NCBI GenBank assembly: GCA_964017145.1
Contig: CAXHKQ010000307.1
Coordinates: forward strand, 1-17,622
Length of the DNA: 17,622 nucleotides
Direction of reading: 5' to 3'
Source of the DNA: Agrocybe praecox
Lineage: Eukaryota; Basidiomycota; Agaricomycetes; Agaricales; Agrocybaceae
Shown one piece after another: positions 8,900 through 17,503 of the stretch. Every line of letters begins with the position of its first letter. Position 1 is the stretch's first letter. Position numbers and translations under genes: made by a program. The notes beneath the pieces were generated by a model. It was given only the letters and a program-made list of their open reading frames with translations. It made no database searches and was not told the origin of the DNA.

Positions 8900-9909
8900 T
8901 TAAGTCAAATATGCGCCGTTTTGTTCGCAAACTAGTTGCCAACGAGAAGGCAACTTCATTATCCCCCCCTTCATAGAACCCCCCTTTCCTATTTGCGAAA
9001 AACTCACAAGCCTCTTTTGAGGCCAACTTAGTATCACCAAGAGCGTTTTGCATGGATCGGAAGAGATGGTAATCACTTGGTGCCAGGTCCGGACTATACG
9101 GTGGGTGCGATAGGACATCCCATCCGAGCTCCCGTAGCTTCTGGCGGGTCATCAAAGAAGTGTGTGGCCGAGCTTGTCCTGATGGAACACCACACCCTTC
9201 CTATTGACCAATTCTGGCCGCTTCTGGTCAATCGCCTGCTTCAAACGTCGAGTTGCTCACAGTAGAGAACCGAATTGAGGGTCTGGCCATAGTTCAGCAG
9301 CTCATAGTAGATGATTCCTTTCCAATCCCACCAAACACACAGCAAAACCTTCCTGGCCGTCAATCCGGGCTTGGCGATGGTTTGGGCCGGCTCACCGCGC
9401 TTCGACCACGATCTTTCCGCTTGACGTTGTCGTACGTGACCCACTTTTTCATCACCAGTCACCATCCGCTTCAAAAATGGGTCGAGTTCGTTCCGTTTCA
9501 GCAGCGTATCGCAGGCGTGTATTCGGTCCAAGAGGTTTTTTTGCGTCAGCTCGTGTGGTACCCAAACATCCATCTTTTTTTTAAATCCCAGCTTCTGCAA
9601 ATGGTTCCAAACGGTTTTGTGGTCGATCATTAGTTCCTGGGCAATAGAACGAGTGCTCACATGCCGGTCTACTTCGATGATTTCCACGATTTTGTCGGTA
9701 TCAACGGTGGTTGGCCGCCCGGTTGGCCTAGGTGTTGAGGTGTCAGTTTCACCACGACGGAATCGTCTGAACCATTCCTCCGCTGTTCTGATCGATAGTT
9801 TTTCGTCTCCCAGAACGGCACAAATCGCTCTTCGCGATTCTGCAGCGGTTTTGCCTTGTGCAAAATAAAATTTCAAAATAGCTCGAATTTCGTGATTTGC
9901 GAACTCCAT
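8900..9909 (-). pseudogene. Mariner transposase pseudogene (mauritiana/cecropia-like)
   Basis: An ATG at 9909 opens a mariner transposase: helix-turn-helix DNA-binding region (EEWFRRFRRGETDTSTPRP..GRP), linker WVPHEL, then VTGDEK carrying the first catalytic Asp. Frame changes follow. A +1 near 9442 is compensated by a -1 near 9413, which garbles about ten residues after DEK. There are -1 losses near 9246 (causing the stop after CEQLDV) and 9174, and a +1 in a C7 run at 8963-8969. A few codons are also missing near 9000. All three DD34D acids survive in the DNA: GDEK, HQD, and PSDYHLF. The normal C-terminus EQNGAYLT ends at 8900. It is inactive as read. The terminal repeats were not confidently found. 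Confidence 0.9.
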
Positions 9910-9961
9910 TTCGATCGACCGTAACTTTTGAGCGCGGAATCTAATGTAAACAAACTAAACG

Positions 9962-9996
9962 TCATTTGAAAGGTGCTGTCAATACCTTTCAAACGA
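9962..9996. repeat. Subterminal palindrome upstream of the mariner transposase
   Basis: CATTTGAAAGGTG and CACCTTTCAAA-like sequences face each other across a short spacer (ATTTGAAAGGTGCTGTCAAT then ACCTTTCAAACGA). It lies about 50 bases before the transposase ATG, so it is probably in the element's 5' leader. Confidence 0.4.
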
Positions 9997-10270
9997 TGTA
10001 TAGGGTTACCAGATGCGACATCTGTAGCACTTACAGGAGCGCCCGCGAAATTTGAATGAAAAACCCGGAAGCCCATTATTTCCCAACCCAATATATAGTG
10101 CATGCGATGTGCTGCTCACTCAGCACGCACTTCTATAGTTTCTGCACATGCACGCTTGCATTTGTCCATCATCGCTTCGCACACAAAATATATTGTGTAG
10201 TCAACACACGTTATGTACGCGATGTGCACTTATCCTCGGTCGTGTTTTTCGGTTTCGGCTCGGCTCGCAG

Positions 10271-10419
10271 GTCCGGAGTACGGAACGATGGAGGCCGCAT
10301 GGAAGGGCATCCTCACCGAGGCCGAGCGATTAGCCGACGTCCATCTGAATGTCAAGGAGAGACTGTGCGGCGGCGAGATGCAGCAGATTCGCAACTGGCA
10401 GAAGGAGAACTATCACAAG
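10271..10419 (+). CDS. Synd: Synd exon: early F-BAR helix (GPEYGT...NWQKENYHK)
   Basis: Follows GGCTCGCAG. The first two bases finish a glycine codon, and the exon ends AAG before GTAAAT. An in-frame ATG at 10288 could serve as an alternative start in a shortened isoform, but the family's coding continues upstream. Confidence 0.92.
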
Positions 10420-13400
10420 GTAAATGCGACGTCTCATACAACAACAAACAAAATGCTATTGAAGAAGTTCAAAGATACAGTCTTATGAAAATCGAACATT
10501 TGGTCTTTCGAGCCGGATCAAATTCAGAATTACTCTTTATACCAAATTCAATGGTCCTTCGAGCTCGTTATACAGAAATCAGATAATCGTTGAGAACAAT
10601 TCAATCATTCAATCTCTCTACTTTTCATATAGTAGAGCCTAATCAAATACTGAAAATATTCGCATCACAACTAAACTATACGAAGTCAAATTTTAATTTC
10701 TTCTTTAACTCTTCCAACTTATCAGTTCAAAGATATCGTCGTATGAAAAGTCGTATCGAGTCGTATCGAGCCGGATCGAATTATAAATTATTCGTTATAT
10801 TAGGTGTATAACCTTGCTCATGCCGTTTTTTGTCCAACTTTGAAACTTTATTGTGAAGATACGGCTACATATATCTTATTCAAAATACTGGCCATTGCTA
10901 GCTACTACTTTTGACCATCTTTTCGGTAGCATCCGGATTTCGTGGCCTCACAACGGGTCATCTTTTGTAGCGATTCATGAAACAGTCCAATTTCTCACTT
11001 ATTCATGAAAACGGGAGTCCTCGTCAACAAGGCCTAGGACCATCGATCAGGACATGTAGTATTTAGGTGGAGCCAAGTCCGGAGAGTACAGCGGGGGGGT
11101 TGAGACCTTCCATTTCGGACTTCCCAGGTGTTATTTGATTTTTTTTGCGATGAGGTGTCGAGAATTGTCATACAAGAAAATTACTGAATTGTCTTTTTTA
11201 TTCAATTGAGGCCGCTGATCTTTCAGTGATCGACTCAAACGCATCTATTTTGTTCGGTATCGATTCCTTGTGTTGATTTCACTTGGCCTCAGCCCTTAAT
11301 AACACACCATACATTTCTGGTCCCACCAAAAGACCAAAAGGCCTAGAACTCCGGAATCACAATTTTCGAAGCGTTGAATTCACTCGCGACACGATCTTTA
11401 CCATCAAAAGCAGCCTCGCCGTACGTTTCTAAGCGCTTCGATGAGCCTCAGCCTTACTGGTCTTCGATTTTAATAAGAAAAACATGACTTCCCGCAAACG
11501 ACGAAAATTTGGCTCGAACGCGGACATGTTCAATCAAGAATCAGTTCGTGATGCAAACTGATAAGGTCCTATGTTTTGATATCACTAGGTACTCAGATAC
11601 CAAAGCCTGATGTATGCCGATTTTTATCAATTTTCATCGATCAGAACGACCGCTATAGACTCATATACAAAAACGGCATGAGCAAGGTTATACACCTAAT
11701 ACAAAATGCAATGGTCCTTCGAGCTCGTTATCCGGAAAGCAGATAATCGTTGAGAAAAATGCAATTATGTGCCACTAGTTATCTATCTGGATATAATCTC
11801 TCTACAGTCTACTTTTCAAATGGAATAGTAGATGTTTGGTCCTTCGAGCCGGATCAAATACTAAAAATATACGCATCACAACAAAACTATACGAAGTAAA
11901 ATTTGAATTTCTCCTCCAACTCTTCTAACTTATCAGTTCAAAGATATCGCCGTATGAGAATCAATCATTTGGTCCTTCGAGCCGGATCAAATTCTTAATT
12001 ACTCGTTATACCAAATGCAATGGACCTTCGAGCTCGTTATACGGAAAGCAGATAATCGTTGAGAAAAAGTCAATTATGTGCCACTAGTTATCTGAATTTA
12101 ATCTCTCTACAGTCTATTTTTCAAATGGAATAGTAGAGGTCTGGTCCTTCGAGCCGGATCAAATACTGAAAATATTCGCAACACGTTATACGAAGTAACA
12201 TTCGAATTTCTCGGCCACCCCCCACACAGACAATGATCCACATCAAGGAGCGCAAAGAGATGGAAGACCAGTTCAAGAAGGCCCAGAAGCCGTGGGCCAA
12301 ACACCTGACCAAGGTCGAGAAGACGAAGGCCGACTACCATGCGGCCTGCAAGACTGAGAAGACGCACACCAATCAGGAGCGCAACGCCAATGCCGACAGT
12401 TCGCTGTCACCTGACCAGGTAATAATTTTCGTCGGTTCGAATAATTATTGACTCGGATTGTGTTGGGTCACGTTCTTCGTTGCGGTTCGTTTTTGCGATA
12501 AGATTAGGAGCGTGCGCTCGATTGCCAAAATCAATATCAGACAATCGCACTCTATTGTCGTATTAACGCACCAAACGCGGTGTGTCATATATCACTTTGA
12601 TAACAACGGAGCCCCCAAAAATTTCCATCGCCTCTGCCCAGATCAAAAAGATGCAAGATCGCGTCCAGAAGACCAAGGACGAAGTCCAGAAGACCGCCGA
12701 GAAGTACGAGCAATCGCTGCAGGAGATCAACAAATACAATCCGGTCTACATGGAGGACATGACGTCGGTGTTCCTCAAGTGCCAGGAGATGGAGGAGCTG
12801 CGACTGCGCTTCTTCAAGGACGTGCTGTTCGCCATCCACAAGAGCCTCAACTTCTCCGTCGATCCGCAGCTGCCGCAGATCTACGATGAGTTCTATCACA
12901 CCGTCAACAATGCCGATCACCTGAAGGACCTGAAGTGGTGGTCGAACAACCATGGCGTCAATATGGCGATGAATTGGCCGTCGTTTATTGTGAGTTTTGC
13001 TGTGGTTGTTGTTTGTGGTTTGATTCGGTGATTCGTGTGTGAGAGAGAAAAAAATAGTTAACTTGGAAAATTAATTATTCTCAATGTCATCCTTTGATAT
13101 AACTTTTAGTTTAAAATTCGAATCAAATTCATTTTTTTGCCCGTTAAATTACTACTTCATTTAGTTCAATGAAACCTGCCAAAAAATCAGATTTCCCAAG
13201 TTATGAACAATAAAATGATACAGATTTGTTGAATAAACATCATTCTATCATATACACAAAACATCGCGTGACATCCTCGTTATGAAGTACATAACTTCGC
13301 ACTGGATTGACCTAGAACAATTTGTGAATAATCGAATGAGAGGGAATGAAATTGTCTACACATCCTCATTATGTTTTTAATTAGGAACAATATCACCGAG

Positions 13401-15513
13401 CGATTATTTGTCTCCATACAAAAATACGCGTTTCGTCCTTAATATGAAGTACATAACTTTGTACTTTATTGACCTAGGACCATTTGTGAATACTCAAATG
13501 AAAGGAAAGGAAATTGTCCACACATCCTTCGAAAAAATTAGAATAAAAACGGAGCGACCTTTTTTAGGGCGTTGTCAGCCGAAGATGAGATTTATGTCAC
13601 ACGATGTTTTGTGTATATGATAGAATGATGATAGAATGATGATAGAATGATGTTTATTCAACAAAACTGTATAATTGGAATGTTCAGATTATTAACTGTT
13701 TGTGGTTCAATCATACTTAGTTTTTCCCGTTTAAATTATGATCTACGAACAAAAATTCAAATTGAAAATTAAAAAAAAGTTTGAATTTTTATTTGTATAC
13801 GAATTAGGACAAAAGATCGTTACCGTTATGTTTATTGTGTACGTGATGTGTGTGCAAATGAACTAAATTCTGCTCTACATCAATACAATGCGAAGCGATG
13901 ACTAACCAAAGATTGATATGGTAATTGTTCGGTGTGTGTGCGTATGTGCGTGTGTGTTTTTCTGTCGCAATTAACCCCATCAACCCCAACCCCAAATTTC
14001 GCGTGCTTTGATTTACGTTTTGACTCTGTTTTGTTTTTTTCTCTCTTTCTGTTCGTTACCCGTATGGTTTGTATGCGTTTTGTGTTTTTCGCGCGCGCCT
14101 CGAAAATACGCGAACAATCCCTAGGAGTACACGGAGGAGTTCCGCGACATCGCCAAGGGCAGCAAGACGAAGGAGGCTCTGCCCGTTGCACCGATCACGC
14201 TCATCCACCAGCGGACGGTCGGCGAGGAGTTGCCCGTACGCATGGTTTTGTTTACCACCCCATTTTACTTATGCTATTTTGATTGTGTTGTTCTCACTAA
14301 TTTTATATGTATGGTTGTGTGCGCGGGGAAGAATGGCGCAAGTCGAGAAATACTGTTGTTAAATGTCAGGCTCACTGTATGAATTATTCAACTATCATTT
14401 TCGTAATCTTATTTACTGGAGTACGACGGGGTAATTTTGCACCCCCCTCCCCCTTATTTCCTTCAATAACGAAGATATTCTGCTGATTTTTTGATATTAT
14501 GTGTCTTTTATCGAAATCTTTAGACATCCATATGTAGTGTTTGTTTCATTTTTAGTATGAAAAATTTTCATATCAACTGGCACACACGCCGATCCAGATT
14601 ATAGAGGTCATGTTATTATTCCTTCATTTCTTTCGATTGTATTCGATTGAAGAAACATAAATAAGGCTTATATGTTTTTCCGACATGAAATTGTACAGTT
14701 TTAGCTAAAATAGACAGGGGTGCAAAAATTACCCCACACTTTTTTAAACGCCGAAAAACATGCCCTCGGTTCTTCGCTAATAACTCCGTGAATTGAGTTT
14801 TCACATTATAAAAATGTTCAGCAGAATCATAACCGGATAAATTGTCTTTCAATTGTATTTTTTTGTTTTGAAATCGGATTCGCGCTTACTATGCAAAAAA
14901 TACCCCGTCGTACTCGAATTGTTAAATGTTGATAAGTTTCATTAAACTTGTTTCATAATGTGTCGACAAAATGGTTTCAACGCCAATCTTTCCCGCAACC
15001 AGCCAGATGTTCACACTAATATTTTACACTAATACTTCTGCGTACATTCACGAACCCTGGCCGTAAGAGCCGGGTCATGTAATTATGTGCTGTCTGCTTT
15101 TCTAAACGCTCTCTGTCGTCTCTCTGTCTATCGCTTGAATCGCGTGATTCTGTCCATTCCAATTGAGTAACACCACTTTTTGCTCACCCCAAACAAAAAA
15201 AACACAAACAGGAGTATCCACCCACAGGCGCCGCCAACAACGGAGGCGGGAAGGCCAGCGTGCAGAACCACAACAGTATTAACCGCATGTCCACCATCAG
15301 CACAACGAACAGCACCAGCACGGTGGCCATCGATCGGGCGGCAGCCGCCACGGCAGCCGCCAACACGGCGGCTGTGGCAGCCGCGCGCAACAGCAGCCAG
15401 CCGCAGCAGCAGCAGCGTGTCGGCACGCCGAACAGCGAGTCGCCCAAGTCGGACAGCACGCCGACGTCGGCCGTTTCGTCGCCACCGACCAACAATCGCA
15501 TGGTGTCGCACAC
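10271..15513 (+). CDS. Synd: Syndapin/PACSIN, F-BAR domain exons (5' and 3' incomplete)
   Basis: Five exons: 10271-10419, 12230-12418, 12642-12989, 14125-14235 and 15212-15513, all GT-AG, entering in phase 1 and leaving in phase 2. Syndapin is a cytoplasmic F-BAR protein that bends membranes and links endocytosis to dynamin and actin through its SH3 domain. The encoded protein reads GPEYGTMEAAWKG, NWQKENYHK, FKKAQKPWAKHL, QERNANADSSLSPDQ, PVYMEDMTSVF, LKWWSNNHGVNMAMNWPSF and EYTEEFRDIAKG, each a PACSIN signature in the expected order. The last exon enters a low-complexity Ala/Ser/Thr/Gln linker. The first ~70 residues of the F-BAR domain and the C-terminal SH3 are not in these exons. The first exon begins by completing a split glycine codon, so a coding exon must precede it; none was found in the preceding 3 kb. 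Four introns are each filled with different repeats. Confidence 0.93.
10800..11699 (-). mobile_element. Internally deleted mariner with perfect TIRs and TA duplication
   Basis: The ends at 10800-10830 and 11669-11699 are perfect reverse complements (31 bases, starting TTAGGTGTATAACCTTGC). The duplicated TA dinucleotides lie at 10798-10799 and 11700-11701. It interrupts the second copy of the Synd intron repeat. The total length, 900 bases, is shorter than a full mariner (about 1.25-1.3 kb). Confidence 0.92.
10876..11527 (-). pseudogene. Broken transposase of the 900-bp mariner
   Basis: An ATG at 11527 opens MSAFEPNFRRLREVMFFLLK, then SKAEAHR and, after a frameshift, ETYGEAA, typical of the mariner N-terminus. 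The middle of the protein, including the first catalytic Asp region, is missing. The frame resumes around VWWDQK. It keeps a DN pair and YSPDLAP, but the last catalytic Asp is replaced (PPKYY where PSDYH is expected). It ends LPKRWSKVVASNGQYFE and TAA at 10878-10876. Stops occur throughout. The ending resembles mellifera/mori-type mariners; the subfamily is uncertain. Confidence 0.8.
12230..12418 (+). CDS. Synd: Synd exon: central F-BAR helix (IKERKEMEDQFKKAQKPWAK)
   Basis: Follows CCCACACAG, is phase 0 at both ends (63 codons), and ends CAG before GTAATA. The acceptor tract directly abuts the third copy of the intron repeat. Confidence 0.95.
12642..12989 (+). CDS. Synd: Synd exon: F-BAR coiled helix and WWSNNHGVNMAMNWPSF
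   Basis: Follows CTCTGCCCAG and spans 116 codons in phase 0. It ends ATT before GTGAGT. It carries the most conserved PACSIN signature. The preceding intron, 12419-12641, is 223 bases with nothing else seen. Confidence 0.95.
13221..13670. mobile_element. 450-bp MITE with TA duplication and internal direct repeats
   Basis: Terminal inverted repeats of about 45 bases start CAG(A/T)TTTGTTGAATAAAC. They are flanked by TA at 13219-13220 and 13671-13672, as expected for Tc1/mariner transposition. The right repeat contains extra tandem GATAGAATGAT units (13619-13652) not present in the left. Inside, an ~86-base block at 13281-13366 recurs in the same orientation at 13443-13528 (both starting TATGAAGTACATAACTT). 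No transposase is present. It sits in the Synd intron 12990-14124. Confidence 0.85.
13932..13961 (+). repeat. GT-rich microsatellite
   Basis: An imperfect TGTGTG/TGCGTG tract near the 3' end of the same Synd intron, followed by a T- and C-rich stretch (14025-14052) upstream of the acceptor. Confidence 0.7.
14125..14235 (+). CDS. Synd: Synd exon: F-BAR end (EYTEEFRDIAKG)
   Basis: Follows AATCCCTAG and spans 37 codons in phase 0, ending CCC before GTACGC. It closes the F-BAR domain with KEALPVAPITLIHQR. Confidence 0.93.
14236..15211 (+). other. Synd: Synd intron with the 498-bp TIR element
   Basis: 976-base intron from GTACGC to AACACAAACAG. About half is the TIR element at 14418-14915. The rest (14916-15211) is AT-rich sequence in which I see nothing else. 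Confidence 0.7.
14418..14915. mobile_element. 498-bp TIR element in a Synd intron
   Basis: The ends at 14418-14440 (GAGTACGACGGGGTAATTTT...) and 14892-14915 are reverse complements with an indel. An internal copy of the end motif, in the orientation of the right end, lies at 14717-14735 (GGGGTGCAAAAATTACCCC). A shared AAAACATGCC(C/T)TCGGTT motif follows it at 14755-14777. No coding content and no clear target duplication were seen. Confidence 0.75.
15212..15513 (+). CDS. Synd: Synd exon: low-complexity linker
   Basis: Follows AACACAAACAG, begins GAG TAT CCA CCC, and ends AC before GTGAGT in phase 2. It encodes a disordered segment with alternating Ala/Thr tracts, QQQQ and several SP/TP sites. 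No NPF motif is present in this exon. The acceptor has an unusually A-rich tract just before it. Confidence 0.85.
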
Positions 15514-15722
15514 GTGAGTGTTTTGGTAGATTTGAATTACGAGACATTTAAACTCGTTTAGGGATTAAATGTGATGATATTTTTGTGCAAACGTATTTAT
15601 AATTGTGCTGGAGCAATCAAAATGCATTGCTTTATTCTGCGAAGATTACTCTGCCCTGAATCGGGTCTATGCTTCAAGCTATACTAACTAACCGAGAGCA
15701 TGTTTTTTTACGATTTGAAAAT

Positions 15723-16000
15723 AGGGCAGGTAAGTTTTGTCCAAATCTATAAAAAAAGAGTCGAAAAATAACAAATAAGTTCCTTTTATTCTCATTCAAA
15801 CGAACAAAACCGTTAGAAACCAAGAAATATCATCATCTCTAACATCTGGATCCGCGTATTCTTTAGATTGTGATATAAATTGTTCATATGAAAAAATGTG
15901 TTTATCTCTGAGGTCTTTTCAGTCGAATATCTTCATTTTAAAGGCCTAAAATGGCCGAGGCAAAACTTGCCCCCCTGCAAAATTTGCCCAACTTTACCCT
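15723..16000. mobile_element. Probable small TIR element with AGGG ends
   Basis: The left end reads AGGGCAGGTAAGTTTTG and the right end, reverse-complemented, AGGGTAAAGTTGGGCAAA followed by GGGGGGCAAGTTTTGCC. The inverted match is imperfect and offset. The GGGCAAGTTTTGCC style also appears at 8695-8740 (GGGGCAAGTTTCGCGGGGGG). Confidence 0.45.
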
Positions 16001-16172
16001 AATCTTTGTATGAGTTGTAGAAGAATAGACTACGTCAAAAATAGCAATTTTATACTAATCAGCCGTATTCCGTTCGCGAAAGATCTTGTATTTTTCTCAC
16101 ATCTGACAAAACGGACACAACTGACATTCGTGAGGACTTATTCACACACAAGTCGTTCTTTGTAGGATCTTG

Positions 16173-16236
16173 CACTTCTAGTCATGTTTCAACAACTATT
16201 CGAGCATTTTGAAATGATTTGGTTCAATTGAATGGA
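16173..16236 (+). repeat. Dispersed repeat, copy 3
   Basis: Matches 7400-7461 closely (CACTTCTAGTCATGTTTCAA, CTATTCGAG, TTCAATTGAATGGA). Lower-grade similarity extends about 80 bases to its left. Confidence 0.6.
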
Positions 16237-16500
16237 AATTAACCCACGTTTGAGAAAAGTCTTATCATATAGATGAGCCTTCACATTTGTTCCACAAAAC
16301 TTTAAATCACAACGATTTTAGTTGATTTTCGTAAATGATGAGAATGTCAGCACAATTTTATTAATTTTCATTTGAGTATATACGTTATGTCCAAGGCCCG
16401 GAAGTTAAGGGAAAACACTATTTTTCCGGGTCATCCTACAAAACATTTGTAACCACGATTATGCTTCACGTTTCCGTACGATTAAAATCAACTTTACTTT

Positions 16501-16636
16501 TTATCCCCTTTTTTCCCCTTTTTGCCCTTTTTTGGACCTTAGGCCCTTTTTTCATCTATTTTCTCTTTTTTCCCTTTTCGCCTTTTTTCCTTATTTTCCC
16601 TATTTATAAACCCTTTTTCGCCCTTTTTAGGCCCTT
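16501..16636 (+). repeat. Pyrimidine-rich CCCTTTTT-type tract
   Basis: About 135 bases composed almost only of C and T on the plus strand, built from variants of CCCTTTTT and CCTTTTTTG with a period near 8-12 bases. The open frame through it (16461-16868) is a by-product of this composition. Confidence 0.75.
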
Positions 16637-17063
16637 AAAAAATCTGAATGTTTTCATCGAATTGCATACTAGTATCGCTCATTTAGTTGTTATCGTTTCC
16701 TATAATTGCACTACCCGACAAATTTCGACTTTTGGTGAGATACTCGCTTTAAATATAACATTTCTTATGCGTATTGTGCTCCTTAAAACGAAAATAATTT
16801 TTTTTTGTCCATGGATTTGGGTTGGGTCGAAAACACAAAAAACAAAAGAAAGACAGATACTTTATTAGCCATTAGCTCATTTTGTAAAATTGGCTCACTA
16901 TTTTTTTGTTTTTGTACACGACATAACATGTTATGTCGAAAATGTGAAAATATAATGTTCAGCTTTATCTGTTTGGAAATGTAATGCCAACACGAATATA
17001 GTTTCAGATTTGTTTGAATGTAATGTTTTATCGAGATACTTGAGGTTCAGTGGAACAACACAC

Positions 17064-17503
17064 ATGCCCCTGCAATCGGACACTTTACGCACTTCATACA
17101 TGCTGCTTCATACAGGCATCGTAAATCATGTGAATTCTTACTGAAATCTACTATGCATTTGTTCATCTCGAAAAACAATGATAACTTTTAAGTCATTTCT
17201 ACAAACAAATTATGTTCTACAAACTTGAAGAACTATACATGATTTACTTAATATAATTGTATTGTTTTCAAAATATGTCGAATATCGTGTAACGCAGTCT
17301 CTCGAAAAAAGTGTCCGATTGAAGGGGCACACATTTTAAAACGTAAAAACGTAAAAACATGCCTTCGGTTTTTCGATTCTAGTCGAGTACCGTTAATTTA
17401 TACAAAAATAGGCTTTTACAGGTTGGGAGGATAATTAGATAACTAACATATTTTTTGTTTTTGAAACGGGTGTTCTACAAAAACTGTCCGATTGCAGGGG
17501 CAT
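17064..17503. mobile_element. TIR element with ATGCCCCTGC ends
   Basis: The left end (17064-17082, ATGCCCCTGCAATCGGACA) and right end (17485-17503) are perfect 19-base reverse complements. An internal copy oriented like the right end lies at 17312-17330. A CATGCC(T)TCGGTT motif follows at 17354-17377, as in the element at 14418-14915. About 440 bases; no coding content. Confidence 0.7.

Larger units (their letters stand above)
7209..10270. other. Three-kilobase stretch without recognised exons, transposon-filled
   Basis: Between the donor at 7209 and the syndapin acceptor at 10270 I find no plausible host exon on either strand. The content is two decayed mariners (about 7560-8400 and 8900-9909), a shared dispersed repeat (7400-7461), a hairpin (8614-8677) and AT-rich filler. 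The last 200 bases before 10270 look like ordinary intron, ending in GGCTCGCAG. Confidence 0.6.
10468..12213 (+). repeat. Synd: Three-copy ~300-bp tandem repeat filling a Synd intron
   Basis: Copies start at TTCAAAGATA: 10468-10725 (258 bases), 10726-11936 (309 once the inserted 900-bp element and duplicated TA are removed) and 11937 to about 12213. Shared landmarks in order are GGTC(C/T)TTCGAGCCGGATCAAA, GGTCCTTCGAGCTCGTTAT, CAGATAATCGTTGAGA, AATCTCTCTAC, GGATCAAATACT(G/A)AAAATAT, and a pyrimidine-rich end. The first copy lacks the TGTGCCACTAGTTATCT part. GGTCCTTCGAGC itself recurs two or three times within a unit. The array begins 48 bases after the donor and ends at the next acceptor tract. 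Confidence 0.85.

Noticed and set aside
8717..10052. CAAGTTTCGCGGGGGGCT (8717-8734) and the reverse complement of CGCCCGCGAAATTTG (10038-10052) as terminal repeats of the mariner at 8900-9909.
   Set aside because: The match is short and imperfect, the left motif resembles a different GGGGCAAGTTT element class, and no TA duplication could be placed at these ends.
6280..10419. Direct splicing of the acidic exon to the Synd exon at 10271 to form one gene.
   Set aside because: The donor is phase 2 while the Synd exon needs phase 1; the join reads out of the F-BAR frame.
10590..10811. A 73-codon frame in the Synd intron.
   Set aside because: It crosses the boundary of two tandem-repeat copies and the start of the mariner end, and the other copies do not keep the frame.
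13408..13620. A 70-codon frame inside the 450-bp MITE.
   Set aside because: It runs through the internal direct repeat and the terminal repeat; there is no transposase similarity.
15128..15547. Minus-strand frames of 109-139 codons opposite the Synd linker exon.
   Set aside because: The plus-strand frame continues syndapin in phase with proper splice sites; the antisense frames reflect the repetitive GC-rich codons.
16461..16868. A 135-codon plus-strand frame that looks like a hydrophobic membrane protein.
   Set aside because: Its Phe/Pro/Leu-rich sequence comes directly from the CCCTTTTT tract; it has no gene-like codon use.
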